Shown here: positions 1 to 10,500 of the stretch, in pieces
How positions within the stretch are numbered: position 1 is the first letter of the stretch
How the letters are laid out: the number at the start of each line of letters is the position of its first letter
DNA from: Grosmannia clavigera kw1407
Lineage: Eukaryota > Ascomycota > Sordariomycetes > Ophiostomatales > Ophiostomataceae
Direction: 5' to 3'
NCBI RefSeq assembly: GCF_000143105.1
Contig: NW_014040569.1
Location: forward strand, 1,049,765-1,113,764
Length of the DNA stretch: 64,000 nucleotides
Notes under the pieces: model-generated
What the model saw: the letters and a program-made list of their open reading frames with translations, nothing else
Told to the model about the DNA's origin: nothing
Database searches by the model: none
Position numbers and translations under genes: made by a program

Positions 1-529
1 AGACGGGCTAGAGGCTAGAGGAGAGCTCAACAAGAAGTGTTGACTTGGTATCACGTGATATGACGGCCGAGTTCCGCGGAGCCTGTTCTGCTATTGCTTG
101 ACAAACCCTCAAGACAGCAAATAAAACAGAGAAGCGAAGCAATTACCAGACTGTCACCGAGCCGAAGCTGACAGCAAGACGAAATTTTGTGGGCTCAGAC
201 GTCGGCGTGCCGTCTTAGCTGTGCCCGGATAGCAAAGTCAGGTGAGGGACCTTGCGCCCAAAGCCAATCGCCCCACACTTACCAGACCGGTCGCGGTTGC
301 TGCTTCTCGTATTGTAACATCCGCTTTCCCGACCCCCTCCTGCTGTACGGAGTGGACGTGCTTTCCTCTGGGGAACATTGTGCAGATTTAGTGCATTCCG
401 TCCCCGATCTGTACATCTCGACAACATTGATTCCCCTCGTCTTCCGGCGTCCTGTGTGCCTCGTCAATCACCCATCCGGCTCCTGCATCTCTTTCTTCTC
501 TGCTGCCTCCTGCCTCTCCTGCCGGCACG
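1..529. other. Noncoding leader of the CREG-like gene
   Basis: No supportable gene. Open frames on both strands here are short and lack coding character. The last 100 bases before the gene are pyrimidine-rich (for example around 480-525), as expected for a fungal 5' untranslated leader. Confidence 0.5.
49..60. promoter_or_regulatory. 12-bp palindrome with a CACGTG E-box core
   Basis: TATCACGTGATA is a perfect palindrome about 470 bp upstream of the CREG-like gene. CACGTG is the core site of bHLH regulators such as Cbf1 and Pho4 relatives. Binding here is inference only. Confidence 0.35.
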
Positions 530-1393
530 ATGAAGTTCTGGCCCGCTCTCCTCCTGGCTTCCGGGACTGCTGCCTCAGCCGTCCTCGATCCGCCTCTGGT
601 GGCTCCTGGCCGCAAAGCCGACCTGTTTGCCCAGCATCACCGCTACGACCATCGCGAGGACGGCACTGCCGGCTCTGGCTCTGGCTCTGGCTCTAGCTCT
701 CCGCCGTCTCCGCGCCGCATTCCCACCTCGGCCGAGTCGGCCGTGCTGGCGCGCCGCATCCTTGCACTGACGCCGTTTGGCACCATTGCGACCGTCTTTC
801 CGCACGACTCGGGCTCTGCTCCGTCCAACCTCGACGGACTCCCCATCGGCTTGCCCGAGTACCTGGCCGACTGCGAGGACGACTCCGGTAACCCGACGCT
901 GCTGGCCATCACCATCGCCACGTCCTTCCGCAACGCCCGCGCCGGCTCCAACGTCAGCCTCGCGCTGCAATGGGAGCCGCCCTACGCACCGGCCCAACGC
1001 CGCTCCGTCCTCGATGGCCTGCAGACGGCTCTCGGCTGGGGTCCCTCGTCCGCGCCCGTGCCCTCGGTCGCTGCCCTTCCCCGCTTCTCGCTGCTTGGCT
1101 ACCTCGAACCCATCACGGGCCAGGACGAGCCCACGTCCGATCTGGCGGCCTGTTTCGTCAAGACGCATCCCGATGCTCGCTGGTGGCTGCCCGGAAATTC
1201 CATCCACAAGTCCGAGTGGCTTCGCCTCGTGGTCACCAATGTCTACTGGATCGGCGGCTTCGGCGACCGTGCATACATTGGCTGGATCCCCGTCGATGAG
1301 TGGCACAACGTCTCGCGCGCCGACTGGGAAAAAGTCCGTCTGCCGGGTGAGAAGAAGGGCTGGAAGGAGTCGGAAGTCGGTTACCGTCTGTGA
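530..1393 (+). CDS. Secreted CREG-like protein (pyridoxamine-phosphate-oxidase-like fold)
   Basis: Single-exon gene for 287 residues. The N-terminus (MKFWPALLLASGTAASA) is a typical signal peptide with cleavage likely near residue 17. A low-complexity Gly/Ser linker (about 46-60) precedes a domain from about 68 to 268 that resembles the CREG family (Pfam Pyrid_oxidase_2): ARRILALTPFGTIATV at the start, then HPDARWW (213-219) and the WLRLVVTNVYWIGGFGDRA block (230-248). Two N-glycosylation sequons (NVS at 141 and 260) fit secretion. CREG-type proteins have an FMN-binding split-barrel fold but often lack demonstrated enzyme activity, so no reaction is assigned. The gene is convergent with the next one, 211 bp apart. 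Confidence 0.8.
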   Translation: MKFWPALLLASGTAASAVLDPPLVAPGRKADLFAQHHRYDHREDGTAGSGSGSGSSSPPSPRRIPTSAESAVLARRILALTPFGTIATVFPHDSGSAPSNLDGLPIGLPEYLADCEDDSGNPTLLAITIATSFRNARAGSNVSLALQWEPPYAPAQRRSVLDGLQTALGWGPSSAPVPSVAALPRFSLLGYLEPITGQDEPTSDLAACFVKTHPDARWWLPGNSIHKSEWLRLVVTNVYWIGGFGDRAYIGWIPVDEWHNVSRADWEKVRLPGEKKGWKESEVGYRL

Positions 1394-1604
1394 GGTCTTC
1401 CTGTCTGCCCTTACATATATGCATTACAAAGTATTTCAGTGATCTTTGTGCATTCCCGTTGCATGTCCAGCTTGTGGTTCTTCGTTTCCATTCACTACCT
1501 TTCCGTATCCGTATCTACATGAATCAATGCTCCTTCTCCGGTTTTCGTAACATCCATTGGACGCCCACATGATGACCCCGAAAAAGTATAATTACAAATC
1601 GACC

Positions 1605-4600
1605 TCAGTCCACGCGAATGACTACCTTCCAGCCGAGTGCTCCGGCCTCGCGGATGGCACATGCTAGACAGCCTCGTCGCCGACGGCTGACCAAAGCATT
1701 CCACCCCTTCTCTGCGCAAAAGGCACGGACCATGATTTCCATATCGGATCCAAAACGCCGCCTTCTTGTCTCGTGGTGCATCTGAGATGGTGGTGGCGTA
1801 GGCTCGTTCTTTGCTGCATATGCTGAGGACCCCGAAGACCTTGACGACTCCGATGACCCTTTCCTTGGCAGCTCGGCTCCAGCCTTTGTCTGTTGTGCCG
1901 CCGAATCAGCTGCCGAGTCAAGTGCAGTAAGCCCTGTAATCGGGGAGATCTCTCTAGTCAGCAGCGGGAACACGCTGTCAATCGATGGCCTCTCCGCGAA
2001 AACAGGCGACAGAGGCATTTCACTGGCTGTTGGCTGTGGCGAGAACCCGGTCATGCAGTCGATCACCAGCACCTTGGCAACCTCAGCACGCGCAGACCGA
2101 TTTGTCGACGCGACATAAGCCACCAACAGTTCTGCCAGAGTCTTGTCCTTGTTCTCAATCAAAGTTGTCAGATGTATGGACGCATAGGTGTAATACTTGT
2201 GCAACAGATGGCCTGTTTCGTGTCAGTAGAGGCGACATCAAGCCTAGCACCATTCTATCGAGTATGGGCATACCTATAGGAATCGAGGAGCTGGCGTGAC
2301 CCGCAAAGCCAGAACCCGTCACGTCTACCTGCTGGATCGTTGGGCTCGAGGGTGACTTGAGCACTTTGACGCGCTGGGACACCACACACGGATGGGCCGT
2401 CACAAAGTAAATGTCGTAGAGGAGCGTGTACGTATATGCTTTCTCGGGGCCACCGTCGCTGGACAGCCCGAAGGAAACCGCAGCAGCTGACTTGAATATC
2501 GACGCTTTTGCTGTCCCGCTTCCGGCTTTGGTCGAGTTTCCTGTTTCCTTGGGCCGGATCTCGTGATCCTGTCCCTCTGCTGCTGATTCGGAGTTGTCAG
2601 AGAGCTCAAAGCGGCGCAGCTCGATCTGCGTGTGTGCAGGCGGTTGCTCCTTGTAGGTTGTTTCGAACGGAATAACAAAATCTGCAGGCAAGACAGACGC
2701 CGGATCTGCGTCTCCGAGCACGTACGATCCGCGCTCAATGGCAGCCTTGCCCCATATACGTGCACGTCGATGCAGCAGACGGGAGTCTTCGGCCACATCA
2801 TCGACGTTGACGTTGATCCATCCGCTTCCAAAGCCATGCGGCAACACATCCGACGATACCCAGCCCATGCACTCAGCTGCACCGGCACCGGCAGCTAGCA
2901 CGCGGCCAACCACACTCGCCGTGCTCCAAAAACTCTTTCCGTGATAGACGAACCCAGCACCCAGGTGAGCTATGTTTCCAAGCTCTTTCATAGCCGCCTC
3001 ATCGCTTTCTAGCAACGCGGCCATCAACAGGGTACAGAGACCATCTCCAGGCAGCATCAGTCCTGACAAGTAGCTCTTGGACAGCCAGCCGTTTGGGTGG
3101 AGACCGGCAACTACCTTTCGCCGACGCGGAAGCTTCCGGTTGAATTCCAGCTTGGTCTTTGATGTCGCCGGGATTGAACAGGTAGACATTAGCGATGCTA
3201 GTGATTTGACCGCTTCGCTCTCCGTAGCCGTGAACTCGGCTATTTTGGTGTTCAGCTGCTCCTTCATTTCCACGCGGTGCCGAAGTGTCTGCTCAATCCG
3301 CTCATCTGGCCACCGCAACTCTCGTGCAAAGTGGACGATGCCATGTTGCTGGCGCCGAACATACTTTGCCTTCATGGCGTATATACGTCTTTCATGGGGC
3401 TCGATCGGCGCATGAAGGTGGCCTTCGGCTAGGGACAGCTTCCTTGTGAGCGTTGTAATCCATCCAATAGTATGCTTCAAGCCCGACTCTTTGGGCTTGT
3501 TCTTGGCCAGACTAGCAACGTTGATGGTCCCTGATCGGAAAAGTGTTTGGGGCTCGCCTTGTCTCTCCTTCTCTGGTGACTCGAACGCTTTCTTTTCGAC
3601 TTTCTCCTCTGGGCCACCGACCCGAACAACCTCCATATTTTCAAGCCAGGCACGAGCAATAATAAGAGACCACCTCACAGACTGGTTGGCCTCCTTCTCA
3701 AATCGTTGGACCTCGGCGGGGCGGACATACTCCAGCCCAATCTCGTCGCCATCGGTAATTGCGTCAAGACGGAGTAAAAGTTCCGTGGATAGCAGGATTT
3801 GGAGAAGAAGCCAATAGCGCTCCGTGTATCGTTCGCCGTATGTGTTAGATTGTGGTGCTGCTGTAACCTCTTGCGGTCGCACTATGCCATCATCCAGCTC
3901 GTCCGGAGCGGACGATGTCCATAGTATCTGGCCAAGCCTAAGGCGCCACTCGACGTGGGAAAAGTCGATCCAGACGTTAGGCGTTGCGAGCACATCGAGT
4001 AGAGCCTCAATCTGGGCGACAAGGTGGCCGGTAACACCGTTGCCCCAACTGCCCGACTGGCTACTGGAGCGGACATGGAACGATCGAGCCTTCTTTGGTG
4101 GATGCAGGATATGGCCAAAGAGCTCATCATAGAACTCCTGCCCTTGGCGTGAGCTGTAAAAGTTGCCGGTGGCGTAACGTCGGCCATTTTTGATAAGCTC
4201 TTCGAGGATCTGAGTTTCACCAACGAATTTGACCCCGCTGGCGTTCTGGTCTGCTGTTTCTGACTTTGCGGCTGTCGGCGTCATCAGATTGCGGCGGGCC
4301 TCCCTGATAGCAGCCGGTCGCGAGCCGACTGTATCAAAACCGAACTGCTCTTCTTGCAGAGCATCCGACACAGACAGCTCGAGAGCCGCTTCATAGCCGA
4401 TAGTGCCCTTTTCCAGACCCTGCATGCTGAGCATGCTAGGCCTCTCACGGCACCGCGGGTAGTAGTGGCCACGTTTTTTAATCGGCGGCGGGTCGTCGGC
4501 CTCTCTGGTCAGGCCGTCAATGCTGGTCTTTTCGGGGCTATGATCCTTGCATCTTATGACGTGCGGCCACGCCGTGACGGAGCTCCAAGCAGCATCTTCT

Positions 4601-5746
4601 ATGCGGATGTGATCGGCGAGGTCACGGATATGCAAGGCCTCGTCCCAAGGAAACGCGGTGCTCGGATGAGGTGCACCGGTGAAGTGGCCTTCAGAGCGAG
4701 CAAAGAACTGCGGAGCGCCCGAAAACAGCGTCTCAATGTCATCAGCGGTGAGATTGGCCATGATGCGAGTGAGCTTCAGCACAGGCTTGGCAGGCGGTCT
4801 GACGTCTGGTATGTTTCCAGGCAACGGCGGCGCCGGCAATGGCTTGTCTGCGTGCACGGGAACCACTGGGTGTGAAGGCGTGGAAAGCAGCAGAGACGTA
4901 ATAGACGACAAAGCTGGCCGAAGCGGGGAAGCTGTTGGTATTAGCGAATCGGACTGCAGATGCAGATGCAAATCCTAAATCCTAGGGTCAGTCACTGGGT
5001 GCTTTGTAAGAGCAAAACGGAGAGGCCGGACAACGTCGGAAATGGGGGTTTATGAATGTGACATCAAGCAGGTTCTTGAAGAGGAAAACGAACAGACAGA
5101 AGAATCCGGTCCAATGCAGCATGAGACAATGAGGCAGGTGCGTCGCTTTCCTGTCTTGGCACTTACCCCAACTCGGCTCATACGACCAGGTCACGAGGAA
5201 GGAATGAAGGGGGAAATGGAACGACCAAAACAACACAGGATCCCAAAAAGGAAACGGAAAAACTGCCAGGAAAAGCTGCACTAATACGGTGTAGATTTGA
5301 AAACAAAAGGGCCGCTTGGGAAATAATGTCATGATCTCATGAGATGCAAAGCGGAAAAGCGGAGCTTGTAGGACGACTCATCTTACCGCGTTATGGTTAG
5401 CGGCTGCAGCTGCGGAAGCTGTGCTCGTAGCTGCAGTAGCGGCATTACGTGATGTTACTGCTGTAGAAGTATGGCGCCGTCGGTGGGAATGCCTGCTAGA
5501 CTGGTGATCCGGCGGGTCTTGCGGTTGGGAAGGCGCCAGCGCGCGGCCGGCGCCCCGGACGGATCGGCTGATCAGGTCGTGTAGCAGTTCGCGCTTGGAA
5601 CAATGTGCTTTGGTCGACGTGCAGCCGTCCCCGTGCTCCCAAGCCTTGCCGGTCGTGACGATGGCATCGCTCTGGCTCCGGGTGCGCTCCGAAGAATGCG
5701 GAGACACGTCGCGGCCGGGACGCTTGAGCTTGGGCAAGGACAGCAT
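1605..5746 (-). CDS. Large conserved-looking protein of unknown function, three exons
   Basis: I do not recognise this family. The secure part is the exon 4953..2274 joined to 2212..1605 across a 61-bp intron (donor GTATGC, branch CTGAC, acceptor CAG) that restores the frame from SSIPIG into HLLHKYYTYASIHL. A first exon 5746..5387 (MLSLPKLKRPGRD..., with KRELLHDLISRSV) can be joined in phase through GTAAGA and CTGCAG across a 433-bp intron with a CTGAC branch point. The total is 1215 residues. Without it, the ORF could start at 4971 (MHLHLQSDS). Visible features are a basic Ser-rich N-terminus, a proline-rich stretch (DKPLPAPPLPG), a long mixed region with no membrane segment, and a basic C-terminal tail (HETRRRRFG). 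No catalytic motif is evident. The exons 2-3 chain is well supported; exon 1 is inference. Confidence 0.7.
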
Positions 5747-7053
5747 CGCGGAAAATGAGCTGTCTGTGTTCTGCGGTCGCTCAATTGCTTGCGGATCGGA
5801 CGTGGTGTGGCAATCGGCCGAGGCGTGAACAGGAGTCCGAGAAAGTCTAAGAAATCTGGCAAGAATAGAATGAATGAGACGAAGTCGAGGGCATCTCAGC
5901 ACCAGCACAGAAGGAGGGGGGCTTAAGAAGGACGGAGGGTGGTTCGGTCACACTGCAACGCAGCAGCCTGGGAAACAAAATGAGAAACGGAAAGGCACGG
6001 CCAAGACGACGGATGGTAGGCTGAGGGTCCCGGCCGTTCTTCTACGCCTCGTCCAACATTTCGGCCTGCTGCGTACGCATCCTGTTATTCCTACGGAGTA
6101 TTATCACGGGGCAGCAGCATGGGTGTATCTATGCCTAAATTGTAACTTTATAAATAAAATACCACAGCACCCCATAGAAAGCGCACATCCCGTCCGTGTA
6201 GGGACCCTACGAGATAAAAGTCAGCCGCCCTGTGGTCCTTTAATCACGGCTCTCTCGAAGCTGCGTTTGCATGCTGTTTCCGATTAGGTTTGGGGTGGAA
6301 CACAGTCGTTCCTTCGGCGAGCCCTACGAGTGCATAGTATTCCGTAGATGCCCGAGGATCTCTGGACATATTTCCCAGCAGGGCCACTGCCAACAGGCTT
6401 TTGGGCAATGTGTTTCAAGTCCACGAATGGCACCAAGGCGAGATGCGTTTCAAATCGCGGGACCCCTGACCCCGGACTGGCGATTACGACCCTGCAGACT
6501 CCGTACGGAGTACATAGGACGGGGCATCGAAGCCAAAGAATGTTCCATGACCCACCGGTTTGATGGAGAGATAAGTCCAATACAGCGCTCACCGGTACTC
6601 CGTAGTGCCAGCGGTTTTCGCGAACCTTGCTGCCGTGGCACCCATTCAACACGTACGCGGACGGTGAGCACGCAGAATCAGGGGCTGTGATCCCCTCTAA
6701 TGGATCGACAACCGTCACCGCCCTTCTTGGATGCGTAGCAGTCACGGTGACCGTGGCGACACGGACGCTGCTCTTACGACGATCACCCCTTCCAGCTGTC
6801 CACCGCTCCCAGACACGCACAGTGGGATGTTCAGGCCAATTTGGGGGTATATCAATCTCACATAGGATTTGTCTCCACATGTAATCTCATCATACGTCGT
6901 GGTTGCTGTCGTCTCAATGACCTCTAGCTTCCGTCTCCGTTTCCGTCCCAACGGCAGCCCGCCAGATGCCAGCGCCGGTTGGAATCGGTCTGAGGCCACA
7001 CTTCAGACGAACTAGAATTCCCAAGCTTGCCATTTCCATTTCACCTCAAGAGG
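5747..7053. other. Intergenic, no gene seen
   Basis: Between the large unknown gene and the Roadblock gene, whose 3' end is at 7054. Short open frames on both strands overlap each other and show no family resemblance or plausible splice chain. The stretch carries three copies of the dispersed 9-mer TACGGAGTA/TACTCCGTA (6092, 6504, 6596). Confidence 0.5.
6498..6511. repeat. 14-bp perfect palindrome ACTCCGTACGGAGT
   Basis: Perfect palindrome formed by two overlapping inverted copies of the CGGAGT core that recurs through the noncoding DNA of this window. Confidence 0.6.
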
Positions 7054-7662
7054 CTATGCGGGAGGGGTGTCGTGAACCACGATCAGGAGGTATTTCGAGT
7101 CGGGAACGATGACGAGTTCTTGCTTCTTGGTTCGTAATCGGAGCAGCTTCAGTTCGTCCTTCTCCACGTTAGATGTAGCAAAACCGCGAGCGCGTGTCAT
7201 GTCAAACCCACCTCTGTGTCGATGGCCTCAACCAGGTCTCCCGACGTTTTGACGAAATTCCACACCAGACCAGCCAGCTCCCGCGCACCCTGGGTCTCAT
7301 CTAGTTCGTCGACGTCGATGCTGAGGTTGTTGTTACTGGCATCGCCTGCAAATGAGCCACCCAGGGCTGGGCTTGCTGGGCTTTCGGTCACGCCGTTCCG
7401 GGTGCGCCCAACAGCTGTTCGGATCATTGTAATCTGGCCCTCCATCTTGAGGATCGCCCCTGATGACCGGTCCAGTAGTATTGTAGCCTTCACGCCGGCC
7501 TTCTTGGAGAGACGACCCAGCGTCTCCTCGAGAACTTCACTGCCGTTACCTGCCTGGCGGGATATCGGCACCACGTACCAGCGTTAGCCGTGTGAAGCAA
7601 ACAGTTGCCAACAGGGACAGTGCGACTGTGCTCCCCATACTCACCGGTAAGTCTGTTGCCAT
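7054..7662 (-). CDS. Roadblock/LC7-domain protein (dynein light-chain roadblock type)
   Basis: Three exons on the minus strand, 7662..7645, 7553..7212 and 7161..7054, give 155 residues. Intron 1 has donor GTGAGT, a GCTAAC branch and acceptor CCAG; intron 2 has donor GTGGGT and a CTAAC branch. The joined protein begins MATDLPAGNGSEVLEETLGRL and ends in VPDSKYLLIVVHDTPPA. The pattern LEETLGRLSKKAGVKATILLDRSSG followed later by LRTKKQELVIVPDSKYLLIV is the Roadblock/LC7 fold, here with a Ser/Asn-rich insertion (about 55-85) in the middle. Family members are dynein light chains or small-GTPase regulators; the dynein role is the usual annotation but is not proven by sequence. It is divergent from IPI1 with 312 bp between start codons. 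Confidence 0.85.
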
Positions 7663-7974
7663 CTTGTCGGTGTGGGCGCAAAGTATCCAAGCTTCCGTCG
7701 CGAGCTCGAGGAAAGGGGCAGGAGAGGTGGGCGATATTGGACGTAATTTCTAACCAATTGGGCCCTGATAGCTGTTTGTGGTGTGCAATGCGCTATCAAA
7801 TCGTGGAGCTGCACAAATGGGGAGACCCCACACTGTGGTGATATCAGTGTGCTCCCGTGTCTTTCTGCCTGGTCTCACCGCCAAAAAGTTGATCGCAAAG
7901 CTTGTTTTTCCGCCATGAGTCGGTTCTCTCGAGAGCTATGAGTGGCGTATCTGGCAGACGATGACTGCAGCAAC
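7663..7974. promoter_or_regulatory. Shared divergent promoter of Roadblock gene and IPI1
   Basis: The 312-bp gap separates two start codons that point away from each other, so it must hold both promoters and leaders. No TATA box is obvious. Confidence 0.6.
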
Positions 7975-9238
7975 ATGGGGTCCAGCACGCGGAAGAAGAA
8001 TGAGAAGAAGAAGGACTTTCAGGTAAGTGAAGCTTGCTTTACTAGCAAGCAGAACAATGATACGATAATGTGAGCAAGAAAGGCTGACGGAAACTCCGAA
8101 CAGAAAACAAAGTTGAAAGTGGGCAAAGCAAGAGCGAAGCCGACCAACTTTACGGACACAAGTTTCAGGTCCAAATGTATGTGAACTTCTTCTTCATGGT
8201 GCCGGGTAGATACTCCGACTGACTTGTCCAGCCATCGTTGTCAATCAGCAGTCTCTTTCTGAGACAGCCCCAGAAGCAGCGGTCCAATTTCGGCACAATC
8301 TGTCGCTGGCAGCGTCGTCCCGGTCGGACAACCAGCGCCGCGATGCACTGGCTTACTTGACGAGCCAAATCTCTGGAGGAATGAATGATAGAAACAGTGG
8401 CAATGGCAGTGGAAGCACTAGCCACAATCCAGTGGGCACCGTCGGGGTGCTGAGCAAACTGCTGCCCCTGATTTCTGACCCGGCCGCTCCTGTACGCACC
8501 CAGCTGCTGAAGCTCTTCCGTGCCCTTCCGCCTGATGAGGTGCGCCCAATGGCCGCAAAGATCTTGCTCTACGTGCGTGCCGGCATCACAAATCTGTCGT
8601 CGGCCGTGCGCGATGACGCCCTGAGCACGCTGGAGTGGCTGCTGGAGGTCGCTGGCGAGGACCTGGTCTCAAGCCCGGGCGGTTGGCTCAAGACGCTGAA
8701 CGGCTTTGGCGCCATGATGGGGTGGGTGGCACCTCCGCCTCCAGGCTCAGCAGGAGCAGGAGGCGTGGGCTCTGGCTGGAGCTCGGCGCCCAAGTCGTCG
8801 TTTGCCGCGATCGCCACCAAGAGCGGCAGCAGCAGCGGCGGCCGGCGGCTGGCCACAGGCGGCCAGGCATATGCCCGGCAGATCGCTGCGCTGGCCAAGT
8901 TTCTTGAGATTGGCCTGCGCCGAGAACAGCCCTCTCCGTATGATCCAAAGGTCCTCTGGGACAGCCTCTATCGGCCGCCGGCGGCCACGGCAACCATTGC
9001 CAAGACGAACCCTTTTGGACATCTAAACATTTTCGGAGCTCCGCGGGACGAAGACAGTGAAATGTATGCGGATCGCGAGGACCGGCAGCGGGTGTTTGCC
9101 AAGCGCTGGCAGCCGACCATCACCACAGGCGTCGAGGAAGCGCGGAAGGAGGGTGGTGCTGTGGGACGAGCGGCAGCAACGCTTCGCGATGTTTTAGAGA
9201 CGGGCATGAGCGACTATGATTCTACTACTATCAGCTAG
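7975..9238 (+). CDS. IPI1: Pre-rRNA-processing protein Ipi1 (Rix1 complex)
   Basis: Exons 7975..8022, 8104..8176 and 8232..9238 give 375 residues. Introns of 81 and 55 bp have GTAAGT/GTATGT donors and CTGAC branch points. The spliced N-terminus MGSSTRKKNEKKKDFQ-KTKLKVGKARAKPTNFTDTSFRSK-SIVVNQQSL is diagnostic of Ipi1/TEX10 proteins, and it is followed by HEAT-like helices (AVQFRHNLSLAASSRSDNQRRDALAYLTSQI; LLPLISDPAAPVRTQLLKLFRAL). Ipi1 acts with Rix1/Ipi2 and Ipi3 in ITS2 processing and late 60S maturation in the nucleus. A Gly/Ser-rich insert (about 200-240) is low complexity. The first exon is only 48 bp and is easily missed; the internal ATG at 8382 would drop the conserved N-terminal block. 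Confidence 0.93.
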
Positions 9239-10500
9239 GTTATCAAGAAAGTGAGATATGCAGGCAGACCTTACGGCAAAGTAGCTGATCAAAGGGTGAT
9301 ACTCTCGAACATGTAAATCGCATCTGCTGCTGGAGTCTCTCGCTTGATGCGGAAGAACCTTCTGGCTGCGACGCGTAGCCATATGGAACTAAGCGACTAT
9401 TCTTGTCTCGCTTAAATTTCTGCTATAAGCCTTGTTGCTGTCGTATTGTGCGCGAATCAGAGGTATGACCGCGTTGCTTCAGGTCCTCCAGAGCCCCCAT
9501 AGCAACTCTTAGACCGTGACCACGTCTGTCTTTCGTCTTTCACATCGTTAAGGCAGGCGCGCTACTATCCTGGACTTACAGACGCACTTTCCTGATTCGA
9601 CTATGCACAACGGAAGGTGGTGTGAAGCTGTTGGCCCCCTCGTGTCACGGCCCTTCTGCCGCCCCCTCCCCCTTTTTTTATTTCTACGAGTTTATTCCAC
9701 CTTTGATGCCTGTCTCGCCTCCTTCCTCTTCTTTTTTATTATTTCAACAACGCCAGCACAGACAGGTGTCGTTTGAAATTCGTTTGCGGGTTACAAACAC
9801 AAGCCTGAACAAACGTTACGAAAGTAAGTGCTTCTACACATCTCTTCACGACATCCTTTCATGCGTCGCATGGTTCCATCGTTGCACTTGTCTTGTATAC
9901 TCTTCTTGAAGCCCTCCAAAATCTGCCAAAGAATATTTCTTTCGGAGAGACCAAATCGGAAGCTGTTATCGCATCATATCCTTCCCTCATCCAGTCTTTT
10001 TGCTGAAGTCCTCCTCCATTGCTGTCTATCCGATCGCCTCGTCAGGGCATTCAGTATACTCCCCCATCTTGTTTATTTCTTCACATTTGTTGGTCCATTC
10101 TCGATATCTTGAGGCACAAATCATCAACCAAGAAGATGGCACAGATGTACCATCCTCTCACATATCCCCTCTTTGTGCAGACGCTACAGGCGTTGATTAT
10201 CTTTTCGTCATCAATGAAGTTACAGTACCAAGGAGATAACTAACTCCCCGACAGTCGCTTTTTTGAAGATAACATCGCCTACTCACCTCTATAGTCAGGC
10301 CAGGTATGTCGATTTTCTACGGTCTCTTCGCTATTCAAACACTGCCTATGGATTTGTCTTTTGTCTTTGAATTACCTCGAAGAAATAACTATGCTTCCCC
10401 CTTCTACCATTAAAACATTTTTCTTTTCTTCAGATGACCAATAGATTAATCGTGTACTATCCTTGTATTGATTGCGCATAGTGTCAAAAGGCTCAATATC
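9239..10500. other. Intergenic and long T/C-rich leader of the helicase gene
   Basis: No supportable gene. From about 9640 the plus strand is markedly pyrimidine-rich (runs of CCTTCCTC and TTTT), typical of a long leader ahead of a highly expressed fungal gene. Short open frames here are low-complexity by-products. Confidence 0.5.

Noticed and set aside
575..1306. 243-codon minus-strand frame opposite the CREG-like gene
   Set aside because: Shadow of the coding strand; Arg/Gly-rich composition arises from the GC-rich third positions of the real gene.
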